Source of the DNA: Novipirellula aureliae
GTDB taxonomy: Bacteria > Planctomycetota > Planctomycetia > Pirellulales > Pirellulaceae
Reading direction: 5' to 3'
DNA length: 64,000 nt
NCBI RefSeq assembly: GCF_007860185.1
Contig: NZ_SJPY01000001.1
Coordinates: forward strand, 333,132-397,131
In this document: positions 35,621-43,644 of the stretch, one piece after another
Layout of the letters: every line of letters starts with the position of its first letter
Numbering within the stretch: position 1 is the first letter of the stretch
Notes under the pieces: model-generated
What the model was told of the DNA's origin: nothing
What the model saw: the letters and a program-made list of their open reading frames with translations, nothing else
The model's database searches: none
Translations under genes and position numbers: made by a program

Positions 35621-36984
35621 TCGCGGCACTTCCGGTTTCTGAGCACTTCACAGCGACTCGTAACGCTTGCAAACTTTGCACACCACTCGGGGCTTGCTTA
35701 GCGTTCAGCGGAATCGAAGGAGCGATGCCGTTCCTACACGGTTCGCAAGGTTGTTCGACGTACATTCGCCGCTACATGATTAGCCACTTTCGCGAACCGA
35801 TGGACATCGCGTCGTCGAACTTCGGCGAGCACACCGCGATCTTCGGCGGTGGCAAGAACATCCGATTGGGGTTAGCGAATGTGATTGAAGGCTACCACCC
35901 GACGATGATCGGCATTGCGACAACATGCCTATCCGAAACAATCGGTGACGACGTCAAAATGTTTCTGCATGAGTTCCGCAAGGATCACCAAGGCGAGGCA
36001 CTTCCGCATTTGGTGCACGTCGCGACACCCAGCTACACAGGAACTCATGCGACGGGTTATCACGACGCCATCCGCGCGATCGTGGACGTGCTCGCTCAGC
36101 CTGGGCCTACGATCAAAGGTGTCGTGAACCTGATTCCTGGGATGCTTTCGCCAGCCGATTTGCGCTGGTTGAAAGACGTCGTTACCGATTTCGGACTCCA
36201 GCCTATTTTGCTGCCCGACTATTCGGATCGACTTGATGGCGGAACGTGGTCTGAATACAAGAAGTTGCCGCCTGGCGGAACAACAATCCAACAAGCCGCG
36301 CGGATGGGACAAGCCGAAGCAACGTTGGAGTTTGGGTTTACGACCAACGAGGCAACCAGTGCCGGAACGCTGCTTGAGAAAAAATTCGGGGTTCCTTGTT
36401 CTCACATGGGCGTTCCGATGGGCGTCGCTCTGTCGGATGCCTTGTTCGACAAACTATCGCAAATTAGCGGTCGCCCGGTTCCGGTGAAATACCAGGGCCG
36501 TCGTGGGCGGTTGATTGATTCGTTCATCGACGCACACAAGTATGTGATCAACAAACGAGTGGTCGTGTTCGGGGAAGAGGACTTGGTCGTCGGCATGACC
36601 GCGATGATGGCCGAGGTGGGACTCAAACCCGTGCTTTGCTCATCAGGCGGCAAGAGCAAGAAACTGGGCGAATCGATTCGCGCGGTTGCACCGGAGATTG
36701 CGGACGATTGCGAGATTCACGAAGGGGTCGATTTTGAAGAGATCGCAGAACATGCGAAACAGCTCGAACCTGATTTGCTGGTCGGCAACAGCAAAGGATA
36801 CAAGCTGGCTCGCGAGTTGAACGTGCCACTGATGCGAGTCGGTTTTCCGATCCATGATCGCATCGGCGGGGCGCGAGTGTTGCACGTCGGTTACGACGGA
36901 GCACAAACTCGCTTCGATTCGATCGCCAACGGTTTGCTGGAAATGCGTCAGCACGATTCGGACGTTGGATTTACCTATTTTTAA
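35617..36984 (+). CDS. nifN: FeMo-co scaffold protein NifN
   Basis: Partner of NifE, related to NifK: ACKLCTPLGACLAFSGIEG, HGSQGCSTYIRRYMISHFRE, TTCLSETIGDDV, ATPSYTGTHATGYHDAI and GFPIHDRIGGARVLHVGY. The ATG at 35617, with AAGGAGA at 35603-35609 and a 4-bp overlap with nifE, is clearly the start (455 residues) although the frame is open further up. A cysteine-rich N-terminus similar to NifK suggests bound Fe-S. Confidence 0.94.
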   Translation: MIAALPVSEHFTATRNACKLCTPLGACLAFSGIEGAMPFLHGSQGCSTYIRRYMISHFREPMDIASSNFGEHTAIFGGGKNIRLGLANVIEGYHPTMIGIATTCLSETIGDDVKMFLHEFRKDHQGEALPHLVHVATPSYTGTHATGYHDAIRAIVDVLAQPGPTIKGVVNLIPGMLSPADLRWLKDVVTDFGLQPILLPDYSDRLDGGTWSEYKKLPPGGTTIQQAARMGQAEATLEFGFTTNEATSAGTLLEKKFGVPCSHMGVPMGVALSDALFDKLSQISGRPVPVKYQGRRGRLIDSFIDAHKYVINKRVVVFGEEDLVVGMTAMMAEVGLKPVLCSSGGKSKKLGESIRAVAPEIADDCEIHEGVDFEEIAEHAKQLEPDLLVGNSKGYKLARELNVPLMRVGFPIHDRIGGARVLHVGYDGAQTRFDSIANGLLEMRQHDSDVGFTYF

Positions 36985-37002
36985 CTCGGAGAATAAATCG
37001 AC

Positions 37003-38301
37003 ATGACCATTGACACCTCATTGCACCCTTGCTTTAGCCCGAGTGCGAAGCACAAGTTCGGACGGGTTCATTTGCCTGTCGCTCCGAAGTGCAATATTAG
37101 TTGCAACTTTTGCAATCGCAAGTTCGACTGTGCCAACGAAAGTCGCCCGGGCGTCACCAGCACAGTGCTCTCTCCTGCTCAATCGGTTGCCTATTTGAAT
37201 AAAGTCAAAGCATTAGTCGAATGTCCGATTACTGTCGTCGGCATCGCTGGACCAGGCGACCCGTTCGCCAACCCGGATGAGACGATGGAGACGCTGCGGT
37301 TGGCTCGTGAATCGGACCCGAACATCATCCTGTGCATCGCCTCGAACGGTTTGAACTTGGAACCTTATGTCGAGGAATTAGCGGAACTAAAAACAAGTCA
37401 TGTGACCGTTACCGTCAATGCAGTTGACCCGAAGATTGGTGCAAAAATCTATCGTTGGATTCGTCCTCAGCCAAACCGAGTCTATCGGGGCGAGGACGGT
37501 GCGAAGTATCTGCTCGATTGCCAACGTGCATCGATCACTGCCCTGAAACGATGCGGAATCACGGTAAAAATTAACACGATCGTGATGCCGGGGGTGAACG
37601 ATCATCACATTACCGAGATCACCAAAGCGATGGCCGAGCTTGGGGTGGATGTTCAGAACTGTATGGCACTCGTGCCCGTCCAAGGAACGCCGTTTGAGGA
37701 TTTGGATGCACCGGATCCGAAGTTGATGATGGAAATTCGCAAAGACATTCGCCAAGTGCTACCGCAAATGTCGCATTGTGCTAGGTGTCGAGCCGACGCG
37801 GTGGGACTTCTCGGGGAAGCGAATTCGGATTTGATTCAAGAAGCGTTAATCGAAGCGGCCACCCGTCCGCTAAATCCAACCGACGAGCGGCCTTGTGTTG
37901 CCGTCGCTTCACTCGAAGGGATGTTGGTAAACCAGCATCTTGGGGAGTCTGAACAATTATGGATATTCGAGCGAACGGACGATGGCGAGTTCGAGATGAC
38001 CGAGACACGACCGACGCCGCTTCCAGGAAGTGGATCACGACGTTGGTCTGAACTTGCCGAACGATTGAGCGATTGCCGCGCGGTGCTTGCGGCACACGCG
38101 GGTCCATCGCCCAAGACAGCACTCGCGAAAGCAGGTATCCGGGTGATGGTTGCCGAGGGACTAATCGACGAGGCACTTGAATGGGTCTACGCAGGCCAAA
38201 AACCTCGAATGCCACTGCGAGTCAAGGAACCGGGGGCGGGCTGTGACAGCGACGGCGTCGGTTGCGGACCCTGCAGCGGGCCAGGGACGGGGTGCGGCTA
38301 A
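37003..38301 (+). CDS. nifB: NifB: radical-SAM FeMo-co core synthase with NifX-like C-terminus
   Basis: NifB makes NifB-co, the [8Fe-9S-C] precursor. The radical-SAM motif is C30-C34-C37 (PKCNISCNFCNRKFDC), with further conserved ExRPG and AGPGDPFAN segments and the pair CARCRADAVG. Residues about 298-400 form a NifX/NafY-like domain (CVAVASLEGMLVNQHLGES), so a carrier function is fused on. The last 25 residues are rich in Cys and Gly (VGCGPCSGPGTGCG). 432 residues; starts 18 bp after nifN with CGGAGAA before the ATG. Confidence 0.96.
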   Translation: MTIDTSLHPCFSPSAKHKFGRVHLPVAPKCNISCNFCNRKFDCANESRPGVTSTVLSPAQSVAYLNKVKALVECPITVVGIAGPGDPFANPDETMETLRLARESDPNIILCIASNGLNLEPYVEELAELKTSHVTVTVNAVDPKIGAKIYRWIRPQPNRVYRGEDGAKYLLDCQRASITALKRCGITVKINTIVMPGVNDHHITEITKAMAELGVDVQNCMALVPVQGTPFEDLDAPDPKLMMEIRKDIRQVLPQMSHCARCRADAVGLLGEANSDLIQEALIEAATRPLNPTDERPCVAVASLEGMLVNQHLGESEQLWIFERTDDGEFEMTETRPTPLPGSGSRRWSELAERLSDCRAVLAAHAGPSPKTALAKAGIRVMVAEGLIDEALEWVYAGQKPRMPLRVKEPGAGCDSDGVGCGPCSGPGTGCG

Positions 38302-38311
38302 AAGGGTTGGT

Positions 38312-38337
38312 GTGCAGACTTTGGCCGCCGTCTGCAC
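38312..38337. other. Hairpin between nifB and the ferredoxin gene
   Basis: Perfect 8-bp arms GTGCAGAC and GTCTGCAC around a 10-base loop, starting 10 bp after the nifB stop. No T-run follows, so it is more likely an RNA-stability or processing element than a terminator. Confidence 0.6.
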
Positions 38338-38387
38338 GTGTGTTTGAAAGGCGGCTGAAGCCTGGACTCCGACTCAAGGAACTAACA

Positions 38388-38690
38388 ATGGAAAAACCAC
38401 AGTATCACATTCTTGTTTGCAGTAGTGCACGCGCTAGTGGTGAGCTGAAGGGTGTTTGTCACAAGAAAGGCGCATCAGATTTGCCGCAGTATCTCGAGAA
38501 CGAAATACTTGATCGCGGGATTGATGCATTGGTCTCGACGACCAGTTGTTTCAAGGTGTGCAACAAAGGCCCAGTGCTAACCGTCTATCCCAACGGATGG
38601 TGGTATGGCGAAATCGATGAAGAGAAAATCGACGAAATTCTCGATTCACTCGAAGAGGACAAACCGGCCGAAGCTCTGTTAATGGCATGA
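38388..38690 (+). CDS. Thioredoxin-like [2Fe-2S] ferredoxin
   Basis: A protein of 100 residues with cysteines at C11, C24, C54 and C58 (ILVCSSARASGE, KGVCHKKG, TSCFKVCNKGP), the pattern of the thioredoxin-fold ferredoxins of Clostridium pasteurianum and Azotobacter, which are associated with nitrogenase. The tail GWWYGEIDEEKIDEIL is also typical. The ATG at 38388 has CAAGGA upstream; an open frame further up lacks ferredoxin character. Position between nifB and nifV suggests it donates electrons for NifB or NifH, or serves in FeMo-co assembly. Confidence 0.85.
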   Translation: MEKPQYHILVCSSARASGELKGVCHKKGASDLPQYLENEILDRGIDALVSTTSCFKVCNKGPVLTVYPNGWWYGEIDEEKIDEILDSLEEDKPAEALLMA

Positions 38691-38771
38691 TGCAACATTC
38701 TCTGACAGCCTTTATTGGAGTCTAGACGCTAGCCGATTCCAGCACCGTCGGAACGATTGGAAATCCTAAAC

Positions 38772-39887
38772 ATGAACAACGAACTTTACCTTATCGACAG
38801 CACGCTTCGTGATGGCGAACAACGTGCGGACGTTGCGTTTACTCATGGGCAACGTGAAACCATTGCGTTGATGCTCAACTCGCTCGGCATCGCTGAAATC
38901 GAAGTCGGCACGCCCGCGGCGGGCCGCGATGAAATCGAATCGATTCGCCGCATCGTTTCGCTCGGTCTTGATTGCCGATTGACAGGTTGGTGTCGAGCCT
39001 TGTCCATGGACCTTGAGGCTGCTGAAAGTGCAAACCTCCGCTCCGTTCATTTCTCATTACCTGTTTCGCGCATCTTGCTTTCGACACTCGGTCGGGATCG
39101 GTCGTGGGTCTTTGGGCAACTAAGCCAATTGCTCGCCAATGCGCTGAATCGATTTGATTTTGTATCCGTCGGATTGCAAGACGCATCACGAACCGACACC
39201 CGTTTTCTAGTTGACTTGGCATGTAGCGCGGCCATCCATGGTGCCAACCGAGTTCGTATAGCGGACACCGTTGGCGTTTGGGATCCGCTAAGGACTTGGG
39301 CCGTCGTCGGCCGAGTTCGCGAAGCGGTTCCCGATATTCTGTTGGGTTTTCATGGTCACAACGACCTTGGGATGGCCACCGCCAATGCCTTGGCTGCCCT
39401 GCAAGCCGGTGCGGATTGCGTCGACGTCACGGTCAATGGACTCGGCGAACGTGCAGGCAACGCGGCACTTGAAGAAGTCGCGATGGCATTGAAAGTCATC
39501 TTGAAAGAAAACATCGGTTTAAGAACCAAGAAACTCGCTGAGCTGTGTGACTTTGTCGCTAGCGCCAGCGGCATTCCGATCGCGGCTCACAAACCAATTG
39601 TCGGCAAGCAAGTCTTTCGACATGAATCGGGAATCCATGTGCGCGCCATGCAGAAGGATCGTCGCAGTTATGAGCCCTTCGCTCCGTCGGAAGTCGGCCA
39701 GTCGGATTCGGTAACGGTGTTAGGAAAGCATTCCGGCCGCGCCGCGCTGCACCAAGCGTTTGCCGAATCAGGCATTGAGCTAAACACGTCACAAGCCGAC
39801 CGATTGCTTGATGCGGTCCGCCAGCGATCGAGTGAGCTAGGTCGCTCGCTAACTCCCATCGAAGTGTTGCGACTGTACGAGACTTGA
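38772..39887 (+). CDS. nifV: Homocitrate synthase
   Basis: NifV condenses acetyl-CoA with 2-oxoglutarate to homocitrate, the organic ligand of FeMo-co. The 371-residue TIM-barrel shows IDSTLRDGEQRADVAF at the start, GLQDASRTD, metal histidines in GFHGHNDLGMATANAL, NGLGERAGNAALEEV and HESGIHVRAM. Compared with leucine-pathway homologues it lacks the long regulatory C-terminus. The ATG at 38772 is preferred over the one at 38757. Confidence 0.94.
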   Translation: MNNELYLIDSTLRDGEQRADVAFTHGQRETIALMLNSLGIAEIEVGTPAAGRDEIESIRRIVSLGLDCRLTGWCRALSMDLEAAESANLRSVHFSLPVSRILLSTLGRDRSWVFGQLSQLLANALNRFDFVSVGLQDASRTDTRFLVDLACSAAIHGANRVRIADTVGVWDPLRTWAVVGRVREAVPDILLGFHGHNDLGMATANALAALQAGADCVDVTVNGLGERAGNAALEEVAMALKVILKENIGLRTKKLAELCDFVASASGIPIAAHKPIVGKQVFRHESGIHVRAMQKDRRSYEPFAPSEVGQSDSVTVLGKHSGRAALHQAFAESGIELNTSQADRLLDAVRQRSSELGRSLTPIEVLRLYET

Positions 39888-39906
39888 TCCTGATGAGATA
39901 ACAGGA

Positions 39907-40072
39907 TTGGTTTAGCAAATTTCGATCCTGAGAACGTCATCCCTGACGCGATCGCCTCCGTCAGCAGTGCGGTGATTTGTCGCAAAGTAATGGAAATCAT
40001 GCGATATCACCACTTCCTTATGTCGATTCGCTTTCGATCTTGGCGAGTTCTTCCTATGCTGAATAGCTAACG
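39907..40072 (+). other. otnC-like fragment in the space after nifV
   Basis: A 23-bp stretch (39922-39944) is identical to codons of the otnC-like gene (26267-26289) and the reading frame around it is kept: LAxxDPENVIP in both, with partial similarity a little further left. The frame here has no start codon and ends after about 45 more codons. It looks like a small gene fragment or copying scar. The rest of 39888-40125 shows only a weak hairpin (ATCCTG/CAGGAT) after nifV. Confidence 0.4.
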
Positions 40073-40125
40073 TTCAGCACGTCGATGCTGCCCATTCTTT
40101 TTCCTTTTGACGAGCGAGTCTTGCG

Positions 40126-41799
40126 ATGGCGGATTGGATTAGATCGAATGACGTTTTAGGGACGACGAACCGAGGCAACCCCTGTGAGTCAGGACTATGC
40201 ACATTGTGCCGCGCTGACTGCAAAGGTAAATGTGAAACATGGCTTGGGTCCATGGTTGGACGCAAACTGCTTTATCCACGTGACTTTGGCTTGGTCACCG
40301 CCGGCAGCGCTAATACAACTCATGTCGGTGTCAATTACAACGGCTTGCGTATCCAAGGTGGTGTTTACGGTGCCAAAGGTTTACCACCGGGATTGACGAC
40401 ATCAGCCGACGATTGTGTCTTCCCAAATGTTTCGGTCGAAACGGAATTTGGAAACAAGGTCAAGACGAAAGCTCGCGTGCCGTTGATGACGGGCGCACTG
40501 GGGTCGACGATTATCGCCGCGAAGTACTGGGAATCGTTTGCGACGGGTGCAGCGTTGGTTGGATTCCCTATCGTTGTTGGCGAAAATGTCGTCGGAGTCG
40601 ATCGCCAAAGCGTGATCAACAATGGCCGAGTCACCAAAGCACCGGAGCTGGATCGACGCATTGATACTTTCCTGCGTTACTACGATGGGTATGGTTCCAT
40701 CATCGTGCAGCTAAACGTCGAAGACACGCGAAATGGTGTTGCCGAGTATGTTGTCGACAAGTACGGCGACAAGGTCACGATCGAATTGAAGTGGGGCCAG
40801 GGTGCGAAGAATATCGGTGGTGAGATTCAAGTCAGTAGCTATGACTATGCAATGTTCTTAAAGGACCGAGGGTATGTGGTTGATCCTGACCCTTCGCTTC
40901 CGGACGTCAAAGATGCGTTTGATCGCAATGCAATCCGTGCCTTTGCTCGTCATAGCCGACTGGGTTATACCGACCTCACCAGTGAAGCCGCCGTACGCGA
41001 GAACTTCATGCAATCGGTCGACTATTTGCGAAGCCTCGGTTACCAACGAGTAACACTAAAGACTGGATCGTACGGAATGGAAGGCTTAGCGATGGCAATC
41101 AAATATGCCAGTGAAGCGGAGCTCGATTTGTTGACGATTGACGGTTCAGGAGGCGGGACCGGAATGAGCCCATGGAACATGATGGAAACGTGGGGAGTGC
41201 CATCCGTTCTGCTACACGCCAAAGCAAACCAGTATGGGGAAATGCTCGCGAATGCGGGAAAGAATGTCGTTGACATGGCGTTTGCTGGCGGACTTGCCCG
41301 TGAAGATCATATCTTCAAAGCACTGGCCCTCGGTGCACCGTTCACCAAGTTGATTTGCATGGGCCGGGCGTTAATGATTCCCGGCTTCGTAGGCTCCAAT
41401 GTCGAAGGTGTTCTCAAAGGAGAGGACCGCGAAGCGATTGTGGATGGAGAGTTGGTCCGCCGCGATACCGTTCACGGCACCTGGGACAAGCTGCCCGCAA
41501 CCGTCCGAGAAATTGGACATTCGGTGGATGAGATTTTCGCTGGCTACCATGAAGTGCAGGATCGGTTGGGTAAGGACGAGATGAAGAACGTTCCGTATGG
41601 TGCAATCGCGATCTGGACCCTAGCAGACAAACTTGCTGCGGGCCTTCAACAGCTGATGGCCGGCGCTCGCAAGTTCTCGCTCAACCAGATCGATCGAAGC
41701 GACCTCGTATCCGCGAATCGTGAGACGGAGGAAGAAACGGGCATTCCGTTTATCACGGATGTCGATGACGACAAAGCCAGAAAGATCTTGGCGTCGTAG
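40126..41799 (+). CDS. Glutamate-synthase-like FMN protein with N-terminal cysteine cluster
   Basis: A 557-residue protein of the FMN-binding glutamate synthase family (GltB central domain): LMTGALGSTIIAAKYWES, LKWGQGAKNIGGEI, LTIDGSGGGTGMSPWNMMETWG, VDMAFAGGLARED. There is no amidotransferase domain. The N-terminus has five cysteines, C20, C25, C28, C32 and C36 (NPCESGLCTLCRADCKGKC), likely an Fe-S site. The usual 3Fe-4S loop after the barrel is reduced to a single cysteine (LICMGRALMIPGFVG). Its place behind nifV suggests assimilation of fixed ammonium or a linked redox step; true glutamate synthase activity is unproven. Confidence 0.75.
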   Translation: MADWIRSNDVLGTTNRGNPCESGLCTLCRADCKGKCETWLGSMVGRKLLYPRDFGLVTAGSANTTHVGVNYNGLRIQGGVYGAKGLPPGLTTSADDCVFPNVSVETEFGNKVKTKARVPLMTGALGSTIIAAKYWESFATGAALVGFPIVVGENVVGVDRQSVINNGRVTKAPELDRRIDTFLRYYDGYGSIIVQLNVEDTRNGVAEYVVDKYGDKVTIELKWGQGAKNIGGEIQVSSYDYAMFLKDRGYVVDPDPSLPDVKDAFDRNAIRAFARHSRLGYTDLTSEAAVRENFMQSVDYLRSLGYQRVTLKTGSYGMEGLAMAIKYASEAELDLLTIDGSGGGTGMSPWNMMETWGVPSVLLHAKANQYGEMLANAGKNVVDMAFAGGLAREDHIFKALALGAPFTKLICMGRALMIPGFVGSNVEGVLKGEDREAIVDGELVRRDTVHGTWDKLPATVREIGHSVDEIFAGYHEVQDRLGKDEMKNVPYGAIAIWTLADKLAAGLQQLMAGARKFSLNQIDRSDLVSANRETEEETGIPFITDVDDDKARKILAS

Positions 41800-42074
41800 A
41801 CGACCGGCTACTTCCACGAACGAATCACTCCATCGATGGTTGCCAATCGAATCGATTCGAGTAGGAACGCCAGTTTGCGAAACAATCGTTGCAGCAACTT
41901 CGATCAAGGTGGCGTCCGTCGACAATGACAGAGCTGACCATGGAAAAGAGCATGGTAATCAAAGGCAACTTGATGGGTTCATCGTCTAATCCTGGCCGAG
42001 AAATATGCCAACGACAATCGAATTTCGATCCGCTGATATTCTAGAAGATACGACGGCGACCACCCGCCAAATCA
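41800..42074. other. Spacer after the glutamate-synthase-like gene
   Basis: About 275 bp without a convincing gene. Short frames on both strands (for example minus-strand residues STDATLIEVAATIVSQTGV ending inside the upstream gene) look like possible remains but cannot be assigned. The LysR-type control region starts at 42075. Confidence 0.4.
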
Positions 42075-42140
42075 TTCATTAGGCGTTTCCGAATAAAAAC
42101 ACAAAATTATACAATGGAACCGGTCACTTGTTGCTGATAT
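42075..42140 (+). promoter_or_regulatory. LysR box and promoter region, copy B
   Basis: TTCATT (42075-42080), an 11-bp spacer and AATAAA (42092-42097), then ATTATACAATGGAACCG and ACTTGTTGCTGATA with the same spacing as at 21433-21500. Roughly 47 of 65 bases agree, with the 17-bp core identical. The first gene starts 104 bp past the dyad, against 113 bp in copy A. Regulation by the LysR protein encoded at 20513-21430 is the natural inference. Confidence 0.72.
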
Positions 42141-42200
42141 GTTGAAGGCTTGTCCCAACTGATGGACTGACAGAGCCGCTGACAAAATTCAAGGAACAAC

Positions 42201-42503
42201 ATGCCTCAGCCTACTTTCGCCGTCTCGGTCACCCTTCGCATCAGGAGCGAGCATATTGATTCATTTCGAAAGCGTGTTTTGCAACAAGCTCGCGACTCGG
42301 TCGATCGAGAACCGGGATGCCATCAATTCGATGTTCTGATCGACGAGTCCGAGCCTACTGTCTTCGTACTGTATGAAACCTATACCGATGCGTCAGCGTT
42401 CGACGATCATCGATCGACACCTCACTTCAAGGACTTTGATGCTCAGGCTAGCGATTGGATCGAAGCGAAGAACGTTCACTGTTTGACTTTGTTGGAGAAA
42501 TAA
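42201..42503 (+). CDS. ABM-domain monooxygenase-like small protein
   Basis: A 100-residue ferredoxin-like alpha/beta protein of the antibiotic-biosynthesis-monooxygenase/YgiN type: SVTLRIRSEHIDSFRKRV, SVDREPGCHQFDVLIDES, FVLYETYTDASAFDDHRSTPHF. Members act as quinol monooxygenases, small isomerases or mutarotase-like helpers. AAGGAA precedes the ATG. First gene of the operon behind LysR box B; the next gene starts 4 bp after its stop. Confidence 0.8.
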   Translation: MPQPTFAVSVTLRIRSEHIDSFRKRVLQQARDSVDREPGCHQFDVLIDESEPTVFVLYETYTDASAFDDHRSTPHFKDFDAQASDWIEAKNVHCLTLLEK

Positions 42504-42507
42504 ACGG

Positions 42508-43617
42508 ATGAAGACTTATCGAATCGCAGCGTTACCGGGTGACGGAATCGGCCCGGAGTGCATGGCCGCGACGCGGATCGTACTCGATCGCATTCAAGCG
42601 GAAACTTCAGGACTTTCGCTTGAGATCACACCTTATCGAGCAGGTGCAGAATTGTACCGCGACGTTGGTGTGACCCTTCCCGACGCGGTGGTGAAGGCTT
42701 GCATCGATGCGGATGCGGTATTGTTGTCGGCGATTGGTTTGCCCGATGTTCGTTTTCCGGATGGAACAGAAGTCCAGCCGACGATGATGGTAGGATTGCG
42801 TCGGGCGCTTGACGTACACTCCGCCGTTCGGCCGGTGAAGTTGTATCCGGGTGCTCCATGCGTTTTGAAAGAATCTGGCCCAGGCATTGACTTTGTCGTC
42901 ATCCGCGAAAATTTGGAGGGTTTGTTTGCTTCGTTCGGTGGTGGTGCCAAAGTGGGACGCGAAGTCGCGACCGATACGATGGTGATTACACGATCCGGAA
43001 CGACTCGCGTCGCCGACTTTGCATTTCGCTTGGCCCAGCGACGCGGTGGACGTCCAAGCGATGGCAAAAAAATGGTCACCTGCGTCGACAAAGCGAACGT
43101 GTTTCGCAGCATGGCTTTCTTTCGCGAAGTCTTCATGGATGTGGCCCAGTCGTATCCCGAAATTGCCAAGGATGCGGTGTACGTGGACGCGATGAGTCTC
43201 TACATGGTGCAAAATCCTTGGGACTTCGACGTGTTGGTAATGGAAAACCAATTCGGTGATATTCTGTCCGACTTGGGTGCCGGTTTGGTTGGCGGGTTGG
43301 GGTTGGGACCATCGGCCGAGATTGGCGAAGAACATGCTCTGTTTCAACCCTCCCATGGCACCGCACCCCAGCTTGCGGGCAAAAACGTCGCCAATCCGAT
43401 GGCAACGATTTTGTCCGCCGCCATGATGCTCGATTGGCTTGGTGATCGATACGATGATGCCGTTTGCATCGACGCAAGCGTGAGAATCGAAAACGCGGTT
43501 GCGAGTGTCTTAAAAGATGGATCTATCCGTACGCCCGATATCGGCGGCACGGCCTCGACGACCGACGTGGCCCATGCGGTTGCCGATGCACTTCAAGCTT
43601 CCATCCCTGCCTCCTAG
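42508..43617 (+). CDS. Isocitrate/isopropylmalate-family dehydrogenase
   Basis: A 369-residue NAD-dependent beta-decarboxylating dehydrogenase: IAALPGDGIGPECMAAT at the start, RENLEGLFAS, TCVDKANVFRSMAFFREVF (catalytic lysine), VDAMSLYMVQNPWDFDVLVMENQFGDILSDLGAGLVGGLG, and SHGTAPQLAGKNVANP. The family covers isopropylmalate, isocitrate, tartrate and D-malate dehydrogenases. Position in the LysR regulon, not next to leucine genes, favours oxidation of a tartrate- or malate-like sugar acid. The exact substrate cannot be decided from sequence. Confidence 0.85.
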   Translation: MKTYRIAALPGDGIGPECMAATRIVLDRIQAETSGLSLEITPYRAGAELYRDVGVTLPDAVVKACIDADAVLLSAIGLPDVRFPDGTEVQPTMMVGLRRALDVHSAVRPVKLYPGAPCVLKESGPGIDFVVIRENLEGLFASFGGGAKVGREVATDTMVITRSGTTRVADFAFRLAQRRGGRPSDGKKMVTCVDKANVFRSMAFFREVFMDVAQSYPEIAKDAVYVDAMSLYMVQNPWDFDVLVMENQFGDILSDLGAGLVGGLGLGPSAEIGEEHALFQPSHGTAPQLAGKNVANPMATILSAAMMLDWLGDRYDDAVCIDASVRIENAVASVLKDGSIRTPDIGGTASTTDVAHAVADALQASIPAS

Positions 43618-43644
43618 TCTATTCTCCTACCCCTGAGACCTAGC

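Noticed and set aside
42607-43356. Long minus-strand frame opposite the dehydrogenase gene
   Set aside because: Antisense shadow of a well-supported dehydrogenase; no recognisable family features.
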